Origin: Pseudomonas sp. REP124
GTDB taxonomy: Bacteria; Pseudomonadota; Gammaproteobacteria; Pseudomonadales; Pseudomonadaceae
Length of the DNA stretch: 34,994 nucleotides
Reading direction: 5' to 3'
Assembly (NCBI RefSeq): GCF_020164475.1
Contig: NZ_JAIQWX010000060.1
Location: forward strand, 1-34,994
The notes under the pieces were generated by a model. The model was not told the origin of the DNA, did no database searches, and saw only the letters and a program-made list of their open reading frames with translations. Numbering within the stretch: position 1 is the stretch's first letter; every line of letters starts with the position of its first letter. Below, in pieces: positions 8,291-15,800 of the stretch. Position numbers and translations under genes: made by a program.

Positions 8291-8559
8291 AGCGCTCTGC
8301 GCATCGCTGGGCTGTGTACCGGTGCAATGTATTGATGTTGAATTTCGGTACGCAGTTCAGCAATCAGATTATTGATTTCCCGACAGCCTGTGAGGCGCTG
8401 GGCATTGATGCCGGTCCTCATTAACTCCAACTGGTCGGTATCTCCGTCGGCGTACACTTTCACGGTCATGGACAAGTCAGGCGACAGCGTGCATTGGCAG
8501 CGTTTCGGCAAAAAACTGCTCTCAATGATGTTGCGAAGTTCCAGGGCAGAAAGAAACAT
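8287..8559 (-). CDS. DUF1652 family protein
   Basis: A 90-residue soluble protein. Its N-terminus (LSALELRNIIESSFLPKRCQ) and middle (LTVKV-like segment, D-L-TGI) match the DUF1652 pattern common in Pseudomonas. The chosen ATG at 8559 has AAGGAG at an ideal distance; an in-frame extension to 8592 lacks a ribosome site. It converges on the preceding membrane-protein gene. Function is unknown. No signal peptide or membrane segment is visible. Confidence 0.78.
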   Translation of the reverse strand: MFLSALELRNIIESSFLPKRCQCTLSPDLSMTVKVYADGDTDQLELMRTGINAQRLTGCREINNLIAELRTEIQHQYIAPVHSPAMRRAL

Positions 8560-8719
8560 GGCGAACCTCTCCTTAATAAAACTGCCAAACAACTATCGGC
8601 ACTGACTCGTTTGTCATCCCGGCCAGCTCAAGAAAGCTAGAGCATAATTCATGCCTTGAATTTCGCCGTGCAGCTCATCGGTAAATCAAGGGTTTAGCCG
8701 ATCGCTTCACAAAAACCGC

Positions 8720-8765
8720 CATGCAAATTGCAAGAAATGCCTCCTACGGCCCTGCAATTTGCATG
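8720..8765 (-). terminator. Inverted repeat, probable ilvA terminator
   Basis: A perfect 13-base inverted repeat (CATGCAAATTGCA at 8720-8732, TGCAATTTGCATG at 8753-8765) lies just past the ilvA stop. Read on the minus strand, the stem is followed within a few bases by GGTTTTTG. The T-run is separated from the stem by about four bases, so termination is plausible rather than certain. Confidence 0.55.
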
Positions 8766-8774
8766 CTCCTGCCT

Positions 8775-9782
8775 TCACGCCACGGCGCTGCTCATGGCGC
8801 GCTCGGCAACATAGCGCAAACTGTCGAAGTTGATGTTCGCCCCCGAATCGATCGCCACCAGCGTCCGCCCCTTCACTCCGGTCTTCCCCACATACTTCTT
8901 GATCCCCGCCACCGCCAGCGCGCCAGAGGGCTCGGTGATCGAGCGGGTATCGTCGTAGATGTCCTTGATCGCGGCACACAACTCGTCGTTGCTGACGGTC
9001 AGCACCTCGTCCACACAAAACATGCAGACCTCGAATCCGTATTCCCCGATCTGCGCGACGGCCACGCCATCGGCGAAAGTGCCCACCGCTGGCAAGGCGA
9101 CCCGCGTATCCGCCTGCAACGCTGCCTGCAAGCAGGCGGAATGCTCCGACTCCACGCCGATGATGCGCACTTCAGGTCGCAGGTATTTGACGTAGGCCGC
9201 GATCCCGGCGATCAGCCCTCCGCCGCCCACCGGCACGAAAATCGCGTCGAGCGCGCCCTGATGCTGGCGCAGAATTTCCATGGCCACGGTGCCCTGCCCG
9301 GCGATCACATCCGGATCATCGAAGGGCGACACGAAGGTCTTTCCGGTCTGCTCGGCCAGCACAAGCGCCTGCTCCAGGGCAAACGGAAAGCTTTCACCGT
9401 GCAGCCGCGCCTCGGCGCCGCGACTGCGCACGCCGCCCACCTTCAGTTCCGGCGTGGTCGCGGGCATCACGATGGTGGCCTCGATCCCCAACTCCCGCGC
9501 CGCCAGCGCCACACCTTGAGCGTGATTGCCCGCCGAAGCGGTGATTACGCCACGGGCCTTTTGTTCTTCGCTCAGATTTACCAGCTTGTTGTAGGCACCG
9601 CGGATCTTGAAGGAAAAGGTCGGTTGCAGATCCTCGCGCTTGAGCAGGATCTGATTGCCCAACGTCAGAGACAACGCCGGCGCCGGTTGCAGCGGCGTAC
9701 GCACAGCCAGTTCGTAGACGGGGGCCGCGAGGATCTTTTTGACGTAGTGTTCAAGCAGGGATTGTTGGGCAGTATTGTTCAT
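8775..9782 (-). CDS. ilvA: Threonine dehydratase, catalytic domain only
   Basis: PLP-dependent fold-type II enzyme converting threonine to 2-oxobutanoate and ammonia, the first committed step to isoleucine. The PLP lysine is K59 in SFKIRGAY. SAGNHAQG lies at 83-90 and the phosphate-binding GGGGL at 186-190. The protein has 335 residues and ends right after the catalytic domain (near GLRYV/SLRYV of E. coli IlvA). The C-terminal ACT-like domains that bind isoleucine in the roughly 510-residue enzyme are absent. Sequence character is closer to the biosynthetic enzyme than to catabolic TdcB. The ATG at 9782 has AAGGAG six bases upstream. A leader-peptide attenuator precedes it. Confidence 0.9.
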   Translation of the reverse strand: MNNTAQQSLLEHYVKKILAAPVYELAVRTPLQPAPALSLTLGNQILLKREDLQPTFSFKIRGAYNKLVNLSEEQKARGVITASAGNHAQGVALAARELGIEATIVMPATTPELKVGGVRSRGAEARLHGESFPFALEQALVLAEQTGKTFVSPFDDPDVIAGQGTVAMEILRQHQGALDAIFVPVGGGGLIAGIAAYVKYLRPEVRIIGVESEHSACLQAALQADTRVALPAVGTFADGVAVAQIGEYGFEVCMFCVDEVLTVSNDELCAAIKDIYDDTRSITEPSGALAVAGIKKYVGKTGVKGRTLVAIDSGANINFDSLRYVAERAMSSAVA

Positions 9783-9824
9783 GGCCATCTCCTTGTTGGT
9801 CAAAAACCCGGGAGACAGAAAGTG

Positions 9825-9847
9825 AAAACCCGCCTCGAGGGCGGGTT
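9825..9847 (-). terminator. Attenuator terminator hairpin of the ilvA leader
   Basis: On the minus strand AACCCGCC, a 5-base loop, then GGCGGGTT followed by TTCACTTT. It sits between the leader peptide stop (9866) and the ilvA start (9782). The left arm (CCCGCC) can alternatively pair with GGCGGG at the end of the leader peptide, giving an antiterminator. Confidence 0.7.
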
Positions 9848-9865
9848 GGGTGCTGCAGTCGTGAG

Positions 9866-9931
9866 CTAGCCCGCCAAATGAGGAATGGCGGTAATAATGC
9901 TTGGCTGGCAGCGCAGTACGGTGAAAGTCAT
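9866..9931 (-). CDS. Putative ilvA leader peptide
   Basis: A 21-codon open frame ending in TAG before the attenuator hairpin. It contains the codon run for S-I-I-T-A-I, giving three isoleucines and nearby threonines in a very short peptide. This is the pattern expected of a leader peptide that senses charged tRNA-Ile. The isoleucine codons overlap ACCGCC, which can pair with GGCGGG at the peptide's end (segments 1:2). Segment 2 can instead pair with CCCGCC of the terminator (2:3). No Shine-Dalgarno is visible; the promoter placement suggests the mRNA begins almost at the ATG. Inference from sequence only. Confidence 0.6.
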   Translation of the reverse strand: MTFTVLRCQPSIITAIPHLAG

Positions 9932-9937
9932 GCCCGG

Positions 9938-9966
9938 AAGTTAGCCGGGCGCCGATTGCAAGTCAA
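9938..9966 (-). promoter_or_regulatory. Candidate sigma-70 promoter of the ilvA leader
   Basis: On the minus strand, -35 TTGACT (9961-9966, 5 of 6 consensus bases) is separated by exactly 17 bases from a weak -10 TAACTT (9938-9943). The leader ATG begins six bases after the -10, so transcription would start at or near it. Confidence 0.5.
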
Positions 9967-9985
9967 CGACCAATTTATCCAGCCC

Positions 9986-10909
9986 TCACTTCGCCAGGCG
10001 TTTGAGCCCCACGACCATCACTCCGGCTCCCAACATCATGGCCAGTAGAAACGAAGGATAGGACACCCACCACGGCGTGCCCGCCGTCATCATGCTGAAC
10101 TCCGACATCCCGCCGATACTCGCCACCAGGTTCAGCGGCAGGAACACCACGTTGATCAAGGTCAGTTTGCGCAGCAGGTTATTCATGCTGTTGTTCATCA
10201 GGTTGCCCCGGGCTTCGATGAGCCCGGAGAACACTGTCGAGTAGATCTCCGCCTGTTTGTAGCACTGGTTGTTTTCGATGATCAGGTCGTCGATCAGGCC
10301 GATGGCATGGGCGCCGAAGCGCTCCTTTTCCGCGTGATTGCGCAGCCGGGTCAGCACCGCGCCGTTGCTGTGGATCGCGTTGATGTAATAGATCAGGCTT
10401 TCGCTCAAATTGAACATCTGGATCAGGTGCTGGTTCTGCATCGAGGCGTTGAATTTCTGTTGCAGCTCCCGGGCGACCAGCTTGATGACCTTCAGATGCC
10501 CCAGGTAGTGATGGACGTTGTTGAGCAACAGGTCGAGCAAAACATCCAGCGGCGTCGTCAGCGGCTGATGCCTGCCCAGTCCGTTGAGCGGTGCATCGTC
10601 GGTGGCGATCACCAGCAAGCGACCCGGGCAGAACAGCAGCCCGCAGGACGACACTTCAAAGGCCAGGCTGTCGGCACCGGAGTAGTTTTCCGGGCGCTTC
10701 CAGATCAGGAACAGGTTGTCGGGGTGGAACTCGATGCGCGAGACCTCATCCGGGTCCAGCGCCGAAGCCAGCGCGTGTTCATCGAGTTTGAAGTGACTGT
10801 GCAGCAGGTCTCTTTCTCCGGCGTCGGGATTGCTGAACAGCAGCACCTCGGCGTCCAGCCGTTCGACGGCGTGCAAGGCACCATCTGCCAATTGAAAGCT
10901 CTTGATCAT
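9986..10909 (-). CDS. CorA/ZntB-family divalent cation transporter
   Basis: A 307-residue CorA-superfamily protein. It has a large cytoplasmic N-terminal funnel domain (to about 245) rich in acidic and helical sequence, then two C-terminal membrane segments at about 249-266 and 282-302. The loop that carries the G-M-N selectivity motif in classical CorA reads G-G-M-S-E-F here (266-271): the asparagine is replaced by serine. This points to a divergent CorA/ZntB subgroup whose ion (Mg2+, Zn2+ or other) cannot be read from sequence. It starts 7 bases after the RimK-like gene, so the two are one operon. No terminator with a T-run is visible after its stop. Confidence 0.85.
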   Translation of the reverse strand: MIKSFQLADGALHAVERLDAEVLLFSNPDAGERDLLHSHFKLDEHALASALDPDEVSRIEFHPDNLFLIWKRPENYSGADSLAFEVSSCGLLFCPGRLLVIATDDAPLNGLGRHQPLTTPLDVLLDLLLNNVHHYLGHLKVIKLVARELQQKFNASMQNQHLIQMFNLSESLIYYINAIHSNGAVLTRLRNHAEKERFGAHAIGLIDDLIIENNQCYKQAEIYSTVFSGLIEARGNLMNNSMNNLLRKLTLINVVFLPLNLVASIGGMSEFSMMTAGTPWWVSYPSFLLAMMLGAGVMVVGLKRLAK

Positions 10910-10916
10910 CGATTAC

Positions 10917-12503
10917 TCACCAGGCCTGGCCGCGACGTTTGAGTTCCAGGCGACGCACGAATTCTTCCAGTACCAACCCATACAGGTCGTCCTGCAGGTA
11001 GGCGTCTTCGATGCCGGCATCCAGGTTCGGGTTGTCGTTGACCTCGATCACCACCACCTTGTCGCCGGACTGCTTGAGGTCGACCCCGTAGAGCCCGTCA
11101 CCGATCAGGTTGGCGGTCTTCACCGCCAGTTCCACCACCGCCCGCGGTGCTTCGTGAACCGCCAGGGTACGACATTCGCCATTGATGTCCTGGCCCTTGG
11201 CCTTGTGGTTGTAGATCTGCCAATGCCCCCGGGACATGAAGTACTGGCAGGCAAAGATCGGTTTGCGGTTGAGCACGCCGATGCGCCAGTCGTATTCGGT
11301 GTAGAAAAACTCCTGAGCCAGCAACAGCACCGAATGCTCGAACAGTTCGGCGGTGGCTTCGAGCAGCGCCTGCTGGCTTTCCACCTTGATCACGCCCCGG
11401 GAAAAACAGCCGTCGGGAATCTTCAGTACCAGCGGAAACCCCAGGCGTTCGCCGACCCGCTCGAAATCCTGCGGCCGTTCCTTGTAGAGGATTTCGGTAG
11501 CCGGCATGCCCAGTTGGTGGCTCCTGAGCAGATCGGTCAGATAGACCTTGTTGGTGCAACGCAGAATCGACGCCGGATCGTCCATCACCACCAGCCCTTC
11601 GCTCTCGGCTTTCTTGGCGAAGCGGTAGGTGTGGTTGTCGACGCTGGTGGTCTCGCGAATCAACAGGCCGTCGTATTCTGCAATCCGGGAGTAATCCTTG
11701 CGTTCGATCAGCTCGACGTCGATGCCCAGCGTCTTGCCGACCCTGACAAAATTCGCCAGGGCTCTGGGGTTCGACGGCGGCAAGGCTTCCTGGGGATCGT
11801 GCAGGATTGCCAGGTCGTATCGGGCCAGACGTCGCGACCTGGGCATGCGCCAGATTTTGCGGCTGAAACTGTCCAGTGAAAGGGCAAACTGGTCTTCCTG
11901 ATCTTCACGCAACTTGTGCAAGGCGCCAGACTTGATGCCTTCGATGTGCCATCCGTTAGTTCGTTTGAATTCAACCAGCAATATTGGACAGGCAAATACT
12001 TCAAATAATTGACGGGCCAGATCCTGCAAGGGCTCGATATTGGTCTTGCCGAAATAAAGTGTCAGGGTAAAACCTTCAGTGTCACTGTAAGCGTGGTGGC
12101 TGAGGGTTTTTTCGAGGGTTTTATCCAGATCGTCCAGTGCCAACCCGTAAAGGGATTTTCGGGTCAGTTCGCTGATGGTTCGCACTGACGGAATGACCTT
12201 GTGTCCGCGAGCCTCGGCCAGCAACGAGCAGTAATAGCCGTGCCCCAGATACTTGTAGCTGCGGCACAGGTTGATCACCTGAACACGCTTGCCCGGCTCG
12301 CTGTCAGCGGTCTGTTCCAGGTATTCCTGGGCCGTGACGATGTCCTCGCTGGGGAAATACGATGCCCAGTCTTCCTTGCGTTCGACGATGATCATCAACT
12401 GGCTGGAAGCTTTATTCGCGTTATTCAAATAAGTTGAACCAGTGATTGCTGCCGGCAAAGTTTGCCCGGATACTTCGCGCCAATGACCCTGTACCGCTGA
12501 CAT
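10917..12503 (-). CDS. RimK-like ATP-grasp ligase with N-terminal RLAN domain
   Basis: A 528-residue cytoplasmic protein. The N-terminal part (about 30-190) resembles the RimK-like ATP-grasp N-terminal (RLAN) domain. The C-terminal part (about 280-505) is an ATP-grasp ligase, with PLVLKIPDG, SRGVIKV, EFFYTEYDWRIGVL and the Mg2+-binding VIEVNDNPN. Such enzymes join an amino acid or peptide to a carboxylate using ATP. This one is much longer than ribosomal RimK (about 300 residues), so S6 glutamylation should not be assumed. ATG at 12503 is preferred; the frame extends to a TTG at 12527. It is followed at 7 bases by the CorA-like gene and is divergent from a GNAT gene. Substrate unknown. Confidence 0.82.
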   Translation of the reverse strand: MSAVQGHWREVSGQTLPAAITGSTYLNNANKASSQLMIIVERKEDWASYFPSEDIVTAQEYLEQTADSEPGKRVQVINLCRSYKYLGHGYYCSLLAEARGHKVIPSVRTISELTRKSLYGLALDDLDKTLEKTLSHHAYSDTEGFTLTLYFGKTNIEPLQDLARQLFEVFACPILLVEFKRTNGWHIEGIKSGALHKLREDQEDQFALSLDSFSRKIWRMPRSRRLARYDLAILHDPQEALPPSNPRALANFVRVGKTLGIDVELIERKDYSRIAEYDGLLIRETTSVDNHTYRFAKKAESEGLVVMDDPASILRCTNKVYLTDLLRSHQLGMPATEILYKERPQDFERVGERLGFPLVLKIPDGCFSRGVIKVESQQALLEATAELFEHSVLLLAQEFFYTEYDWRIGVLNRKPIFACQYFMSRGHWQIYNHKAKGQDINGECRTLAVHEAPRAVVELAVKTANLIGDGLYGVDLKQSGDKVVVIEVNDNPNLDAGIEDAYLQDDLYGLVLEEFVRRLELKRRGQAW

Positions 12504-12595
12504 AGAAATTGATCCGTTGGAGAACAAGACCTTTTCTATTAAGCACGAACTTTTTCGAAAGTCTCGTTTCGTTACGCAACTTTTACGGCGGTCAT

Positions 12596-13042
12596 ATGAG
12601 TACGTTGTTTCGTTTGGCGTTGTTGGAGGATTTGCCTGAGTTACTGCGGTTGGAAGAGCAGTGTTTCAGCACGGACCGGCTGAGCCGCAGCAGTTTTCGA
12701 TGGATGATCGAAGGTGCCAACGGGCGATTGCTGGTGGCTCAGTACGGGGAGGAACTGGCGGGTTACGCGGTGGTGCTGTTTCATCGAAGCCGATCTGTAG
12801 CGCGGCTGTATTCGATCGCCATTGGCGAGCGGGCACGGGGGAAAGGCTTGGGCAGAGGTTTGCTTGAGCGCGTGGAGGCTTGTGCCCGGGAGCGCAAATG
12901 CACTGGTTTGCGGTTGGAGGTGCGGGTCGACAATCCGGCGGCCATCGCGCTATATGAGCGTCATGGCTACCGGAAATTCGGCTCGATCCCTGCTTTTTAT
13001 CAAGACAACATCGATGCATTGCGCATGAACAAATCCCTGTAG
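12596..13042 (+). CDS. GNAT-family N-acetyltransferase
   Basis: A 148-residue acetyl-CoA-dependent N-acetyltransferase. It has the acetyl-CoA pyrophosphate loop RARGKGLGRGLLE and the C-terminal NPAAIALYERHGY segment of the RimI-like branch. The ATG at 12596 gives a normal domain start; the frame is open to 12509, but that would run into the divergent gene's promoter. It is divergent from the RimK-like ligase across about 92 AT-rich bases. RimK-like ATP-grasp and GNAT genes are known to co-occur in predicted peptide-modification clusters, so a shared pathway is plausible. Codon use is unusually rich in TTG/GTG compared with neighbours. Confidence 0.82.
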   Translation: MSTLFRLALLEDLPELLRLEEQCFSTDRLSRSSFRWMIEGANGRLLVAQYGEELAGYAVVLFHRSRSVARLYSIAIGERARGKGLGRGLLERVEACARERKCTGLRLEVRVDNPAAIALYERHGYRKFGSIPAFYQDNIDALRMNKSL

Positions 13043-13140
13043 GAGCGAGCATGCTCGCGATGGTCGTTAACGATAACGCTGGGCATCTGATACCCCGCGG
13101 TGTTCATGCAACCATCGCGAGCATGCTCGCTCCTACAGGG
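13035..13140. repeat. REPIN between GNAT and PQQ dehydrogenase genes
   Basis: Inverted halves CCCTGTAGGAGCGAGCATGC and the reverse complement at the right end. The left half continues TGGTCGTTAACGATAACGCT, an oriented core shared with other REPINs here. It overlaps the last codons of the GNAT gene and separates convergent genes. Confidence 0.92.
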
Positions 13141-13148
13141 GATCGCGG

Positions 13149-14297
13149 TTATTTCAGGCCGATTCTGTAAAGCCCGCCATTGTCTTCATCGGTCAGCACG
13201 TACAAGTAACCGTCGGGCCCCTGCCGCACATCGCGAATGCGCTTGTTCAGCTCGCCCAGCAACCGTTCCTCGTGAACCACCCGGTCCCCATCGAACTGAA
13301 GGCGAATCAATTCCTGGCTCACTAGCGCGCCGATAAACGCATTGTGCTGCCAGGCCTTGAAACGGTCCCCGTCATAGAACGCCATGCCGCTTACCCCCGG
13401 GGATTTTTCCCAGACATGGTGCGGGTTGACGGTACCCACGGCGGTTTTGCCCTTGGCTTCCGGGATCGGCTGGCCTGAATAGTTGATGCCGTTAGTGGCC
13501 AGCGGCCAACCGTAATTCTTGCCGCGCTCGATGATGTTCACCTCGTCGCCGCCACGGGGGCCGTGTTCGTTCTCCCAAAGCACCCCGTTCCACGGGTTGA
13601 GCGCGGCGCCCTGCGGATTGCGCACGCCGTAGGCCCAAATCTCCGGGCGCACGCCGGGCTGGCCGACGAAGGGGTTGTCATCCGGGATCTTGCCGTCCGG
13701 ATAGATCCGCACGATCTTGCCTTGCAGCTTGTCGAGATCCTGGGCGGTCGGGCGGTCGTTGTTTTCCCCCAGGGTGATGAACAGATAGCCATTGCGATCG
13801 AACACCAGGCGCGAGCCGAAATGGTTGCCTACCGACAATTTCGGCTCCTGGCGGAAAATCACCGTGAAATTCTTCAGGCTCTTCAGATCGTCCGACAGCT
13901 GCCCGCGGCCGACGGCCGTGCCCGCCGTCCCACCCTCGCCGCCACCTTCGGCGTAGGACAGGTAAACGGTGCGGTCCTGCCTGAAGTCCGGCGACAGCGC
14001 CACATCCAGCAAACCGCCCTGCCCCTTGGCCCAGACCTTGGGCACGCCATCGATAGGCGCGGACAGCTTGCCATCGACGCTCACCAGCCGCAGGTTACCC
14101 GGCCGTTCGGTGACCAGCATGCCCTTGCGATCGGGCAGAAAGGCCAGCGCCCAGGGATGCTCCAGACCCTGGACAATGGGTGTCACTTCCAGGGTGCCCT
14201 GCTCGCTGTTCATTTCCTGGGAGGATGCCGCCAAAACGGGCACCACGGTGATCAATGCGCCGGCACAGAAGGTGGCCAGAAGGGTTTTACGCAACAT
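13149..14297 (-). CDS. Periplasmic PQQ-dependent aldose sugar dehydrogenase (YliI-like)
   Basis: A 382-residue soluble quinoprotein of the glucose/sorbosone dehydrogenase family. It is predicted to oxidise aldoses to lactones in the periplasm with PQQ. A signal peptide covers about residues 1-23 (VLA-A). The body is a beta-propeller with repeated motifs such as LEHPWALAFLPD, VGNHFGSRLVFD (catalytic-type His), and ENEHGPRGGDEVNIIERGKNYGWP (Ca2+/PQQ region). The chain ends at a normal C-terminus (GGLYRIGLK). AAGGAATCGTGC precedes the ATG. It lies 44 bases after a small exported protein in the same direction, probably cotranscribed. Substrate range is not readable from sequence. Confidence 0.88.
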   Translation of the reverse strand: MLRKTLLATFCAGALITVVPVLAASSQEMNSEQGTLEVTPIVQGLEHPWALAFLPDRKGMLVTERPGNLRLVSVDGKLSAPIDGVPKVWAKGQGGLLDVALSPDFRQDRTVYLSYAEGGGEGGTAGTAVGRGQLSDDLKSLKNFTVIFRQEPKLSVGNHFGSRLVFDRNGYLFITLGENNDRPTAQDLDKLQGKIVRIYPDGKIPDDNPFVGQPGVRPEIWAYGVRNPQGAALNPWNGVLWENEHGPRGGDEVNIIERGKNYGWPLATNGINYSGQPIPEAKGKTAVGTVNPHHVWEKSPGVSGMAFYDGDRFKAWQHNAFIGALVSQELIRLQFDGDRVVHEERLLGELNKRIRDVRQGPDGYLYVLTDEDNGGLYRIGLK

Positions 14298-14341
14298 GCA
14301 CGATTCCTTATGTCATGGGAGTGGCTCGACAGCCCTGTTTC

Positions 14342-14683
14342 TCAATTGCGGGGCGGCGGATTGGGGATGAACTTTGGAGGGCTCGCGGGAGCCGGCTGAC
14401 TTTGCGGGTAGCGGTTGCCGATGCCGCCGTTGTCCAGGGTCGGTGGACGCGGCACCGGCACGGTGTTGGGCCCGCGAACCGCTGGCGCGCTGGGTTGGGT
14501 GCCCTGCATGCTGTTGGGGTTGGCCCGGCGGATCGGACTGTTGTAGGGATTGTTGTTGCCGCTGTTGGGCAGACTCTGGGCAAGCTGCAGCGTTATCGGC
14601 GGCGACAGCTCTTGCGCCAGGGTCTGCTGGCCGAGCACGCCGCTCAAGGCCAGCACAATGGCGCCGGTTACGCATCGGTTCAT
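14342..14683 (-). CDS. Small exported Pro/Asn-rich protein
   Basis: A 113-residue protein with a signal peptide (hydrophobic core about 5-20, cleavage near TLA-Q). The mature tail is low-complexity, rich in Pro, Asn, Ser and Arg, with no obvious fold (PNSGNNNPYN, PVPRPP, FIPNPPPRN). GAGG lies eight bases before the ATG. It is upstream of and codirectional with the PQQ dehydrogenase gene. I do not recognise a family; disorder and export suggest a cell-envelope or periplasmic role. Confidence 0.7.
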   Translation of the reverse strand: MNRCVTGAIVLALSGVLGQQTLAQELSPPITLQLAQSLPNSGNNNPYNSPIRRANPNSMQGTQPSAPAVRGPNTVPVPRPPTLDNGGIGNRYPQSQPAPASPPKFIPNPPPRN

Positions 14684-14746
14684 GGGGAGCCTCTCGACGA
14701 ATGCGTGGATAAGGACTTCGATATCACGCTACGCCTGGGGTTCGGA

Positions 14747-14759
14747 TTTGTTAAACAAA
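14747..14759. promoter_or_regulatory. AT-rich palindrome in the divergent hypothetical/Ku region
   Basis: TTTGTT-A-AACAAA is a perfect 6-base palindrome about 95 bases before the Ku start and 64 before the divergent gene's start. It could be an operator or part of a promoter; there is no further evidence. Confidence 0.2.
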
Positions 14760-14852
14760 ACCTGTAACACGACATTTGCAGGGGGCTACACCTCACTGAA
14801 ACTTTTGCCAAAGGCCCAGGGTCACCAGAACATCACTTTCGAGTAAGCGACC

Positions 14853-15674
14853 ATGGCGCGGGCAATCTGGAAAGGCGCGATCAGTTTCGGGCTGGTGCAT
14901 ATCCCTGTCGCGCTGGTCTCGGCGACATCTTCACAAGGCGTTGATTTCGACTGGCTGGACAGCCGCAGCATGGAGCCGGTGGGCTACAAGCGGGTGAACA
15001 AGGTCACCGGCAAGGAAGTCACCAAGGAGCATATCGTCAAAGGCGTCGCCTACGAAAAAGGCCGCTATGTGGTGCTCAGTGAAGAGGAAATCCGCTCGGC
15101 ACACCCGATGTCGACCCAGACCATCGATATTTTTTCCTTCGTCGATAGCGAAGAGATCCCGCTGCAGAACATCGACACGCCTTATTACCTGGCGCCGGAT
15201 AAACGCGGTGGCAAGGTGTATGCGCTGTTGCGAGAAACCCTGATCAAGACCAACAAGGTCGCCCTCGCCCGGGTGGTGCTGCACACCCGTCAATATCTGG
15301 CGGCGTTGATGCCGCTGGAATCGGCGCTGGTGCTGGTGAAACTGCGCTGGCCGGCAGAAGTGCGCAGCCTGGATGAACTGGCCCTGGGTCCGGACGTGAC
15401 CAAGCCGACCCTGGCCAAAGGCGAACTGGACATGGCCAAGCGGCTGGTACAGGACATGAGTTCGAAGTGGTCGCCGGAGGATTACCGGGACGAGTTCGAG
15501 GACAAGATCATGGCGCTGGTGGACAAGAAGGCCCACGAGGGCAAGATCGAGGATGTGGAAACCGATACCGGCGAGGAAGCGCGCAAGACGGCGGATGTGA
15601 TCGATTTGACCGAGTTGCTCAAGCGCAGCCTGGGGGGCAAGGCGCCGAAAGCCAAGAAGAAAGCCTCGAAGTGA
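14853..15674 (+). CDS. ku: Non-homologous end-joining protein Ku
   Basis: Bacterial Ku homodimer subunit, 273 residues. It encircles DNA ends and recruits LigD for end joining. The Ku core fills about residues 1-250, starting with ARAIWKGAISFGLVHIPV, the hallmark N-terminus. The C-terminal tail is short and lysine-rich (KAPKAKKKASK), as in Ku proteins that use basic tails to slide on DNA. No ligD is in the window, so the partner must be elsewhere. The ATG at 14853 has only a weak upstream GAGTAAG. A REPIN follows the stop by a few bases. Confidence 0.95.
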   Translation: MARAIWKGAISFGLVHIPVALVSATSSQGVDFDWLDSRSMEPVGYKRVNKVTGKEVTKEHIVKGVAYEKGRYVVLSEEEIRSAHPMSTQTIDIFSFVDSEEIPLQNIDTPYYLAPDKRGGKVYALLRETLIKTNKVALARVVLHTRQYLAALMPLESALVLVKLRWPAEVRSLDELALGPDVTKPTLAKGELDMAKRLVQDMSSKWSPEDYRDEFEDKIMALVDKKAHEGKIEDVETDTGEEARKTADVIDLTELLKRSLGGKAPKAKKKASK

Positions 15675-15681
15675 ATGCGAC

Positions 15682-15789
15682 CCCCTGTAGGAGCGAGCAT
15701 GCTCGCGATGCACGCAAGAACACCGCAGGGCATCAGGCCGCCAGCGTTATCGTTGACGACCATCGCGAGCATGCTCGCTCCTACAGGGG
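15682..15789. repeat. REPIN between ku and lpxO
   Basis: Inverted halves CCCCTGTAGGAGCGAGCATG and reverse complement. The conserved core occurs in reverse orientation in the right half (CCAGCGTTATCGTTGACGAC, 15741-15760), opposite to the 13035 copy. It separates two convergent genes. Confidence 0.92.
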
Positions 15790-15800
15790 TTGTGGTGTAT

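Noticed and set aside
8721..9869. A 382-codon plus-strand frame opposite ilvA
   Set aside because: Shadow of ilvA; composition is Arg/His/Gln-rich with no motif.
14853..15674. Ku as part of a local DNA-repair or defence island
   Set aside because: No ligD, nuclease or toxin-antitoxin gene lies nearby; the neighbours are metabolic and envelope genes.
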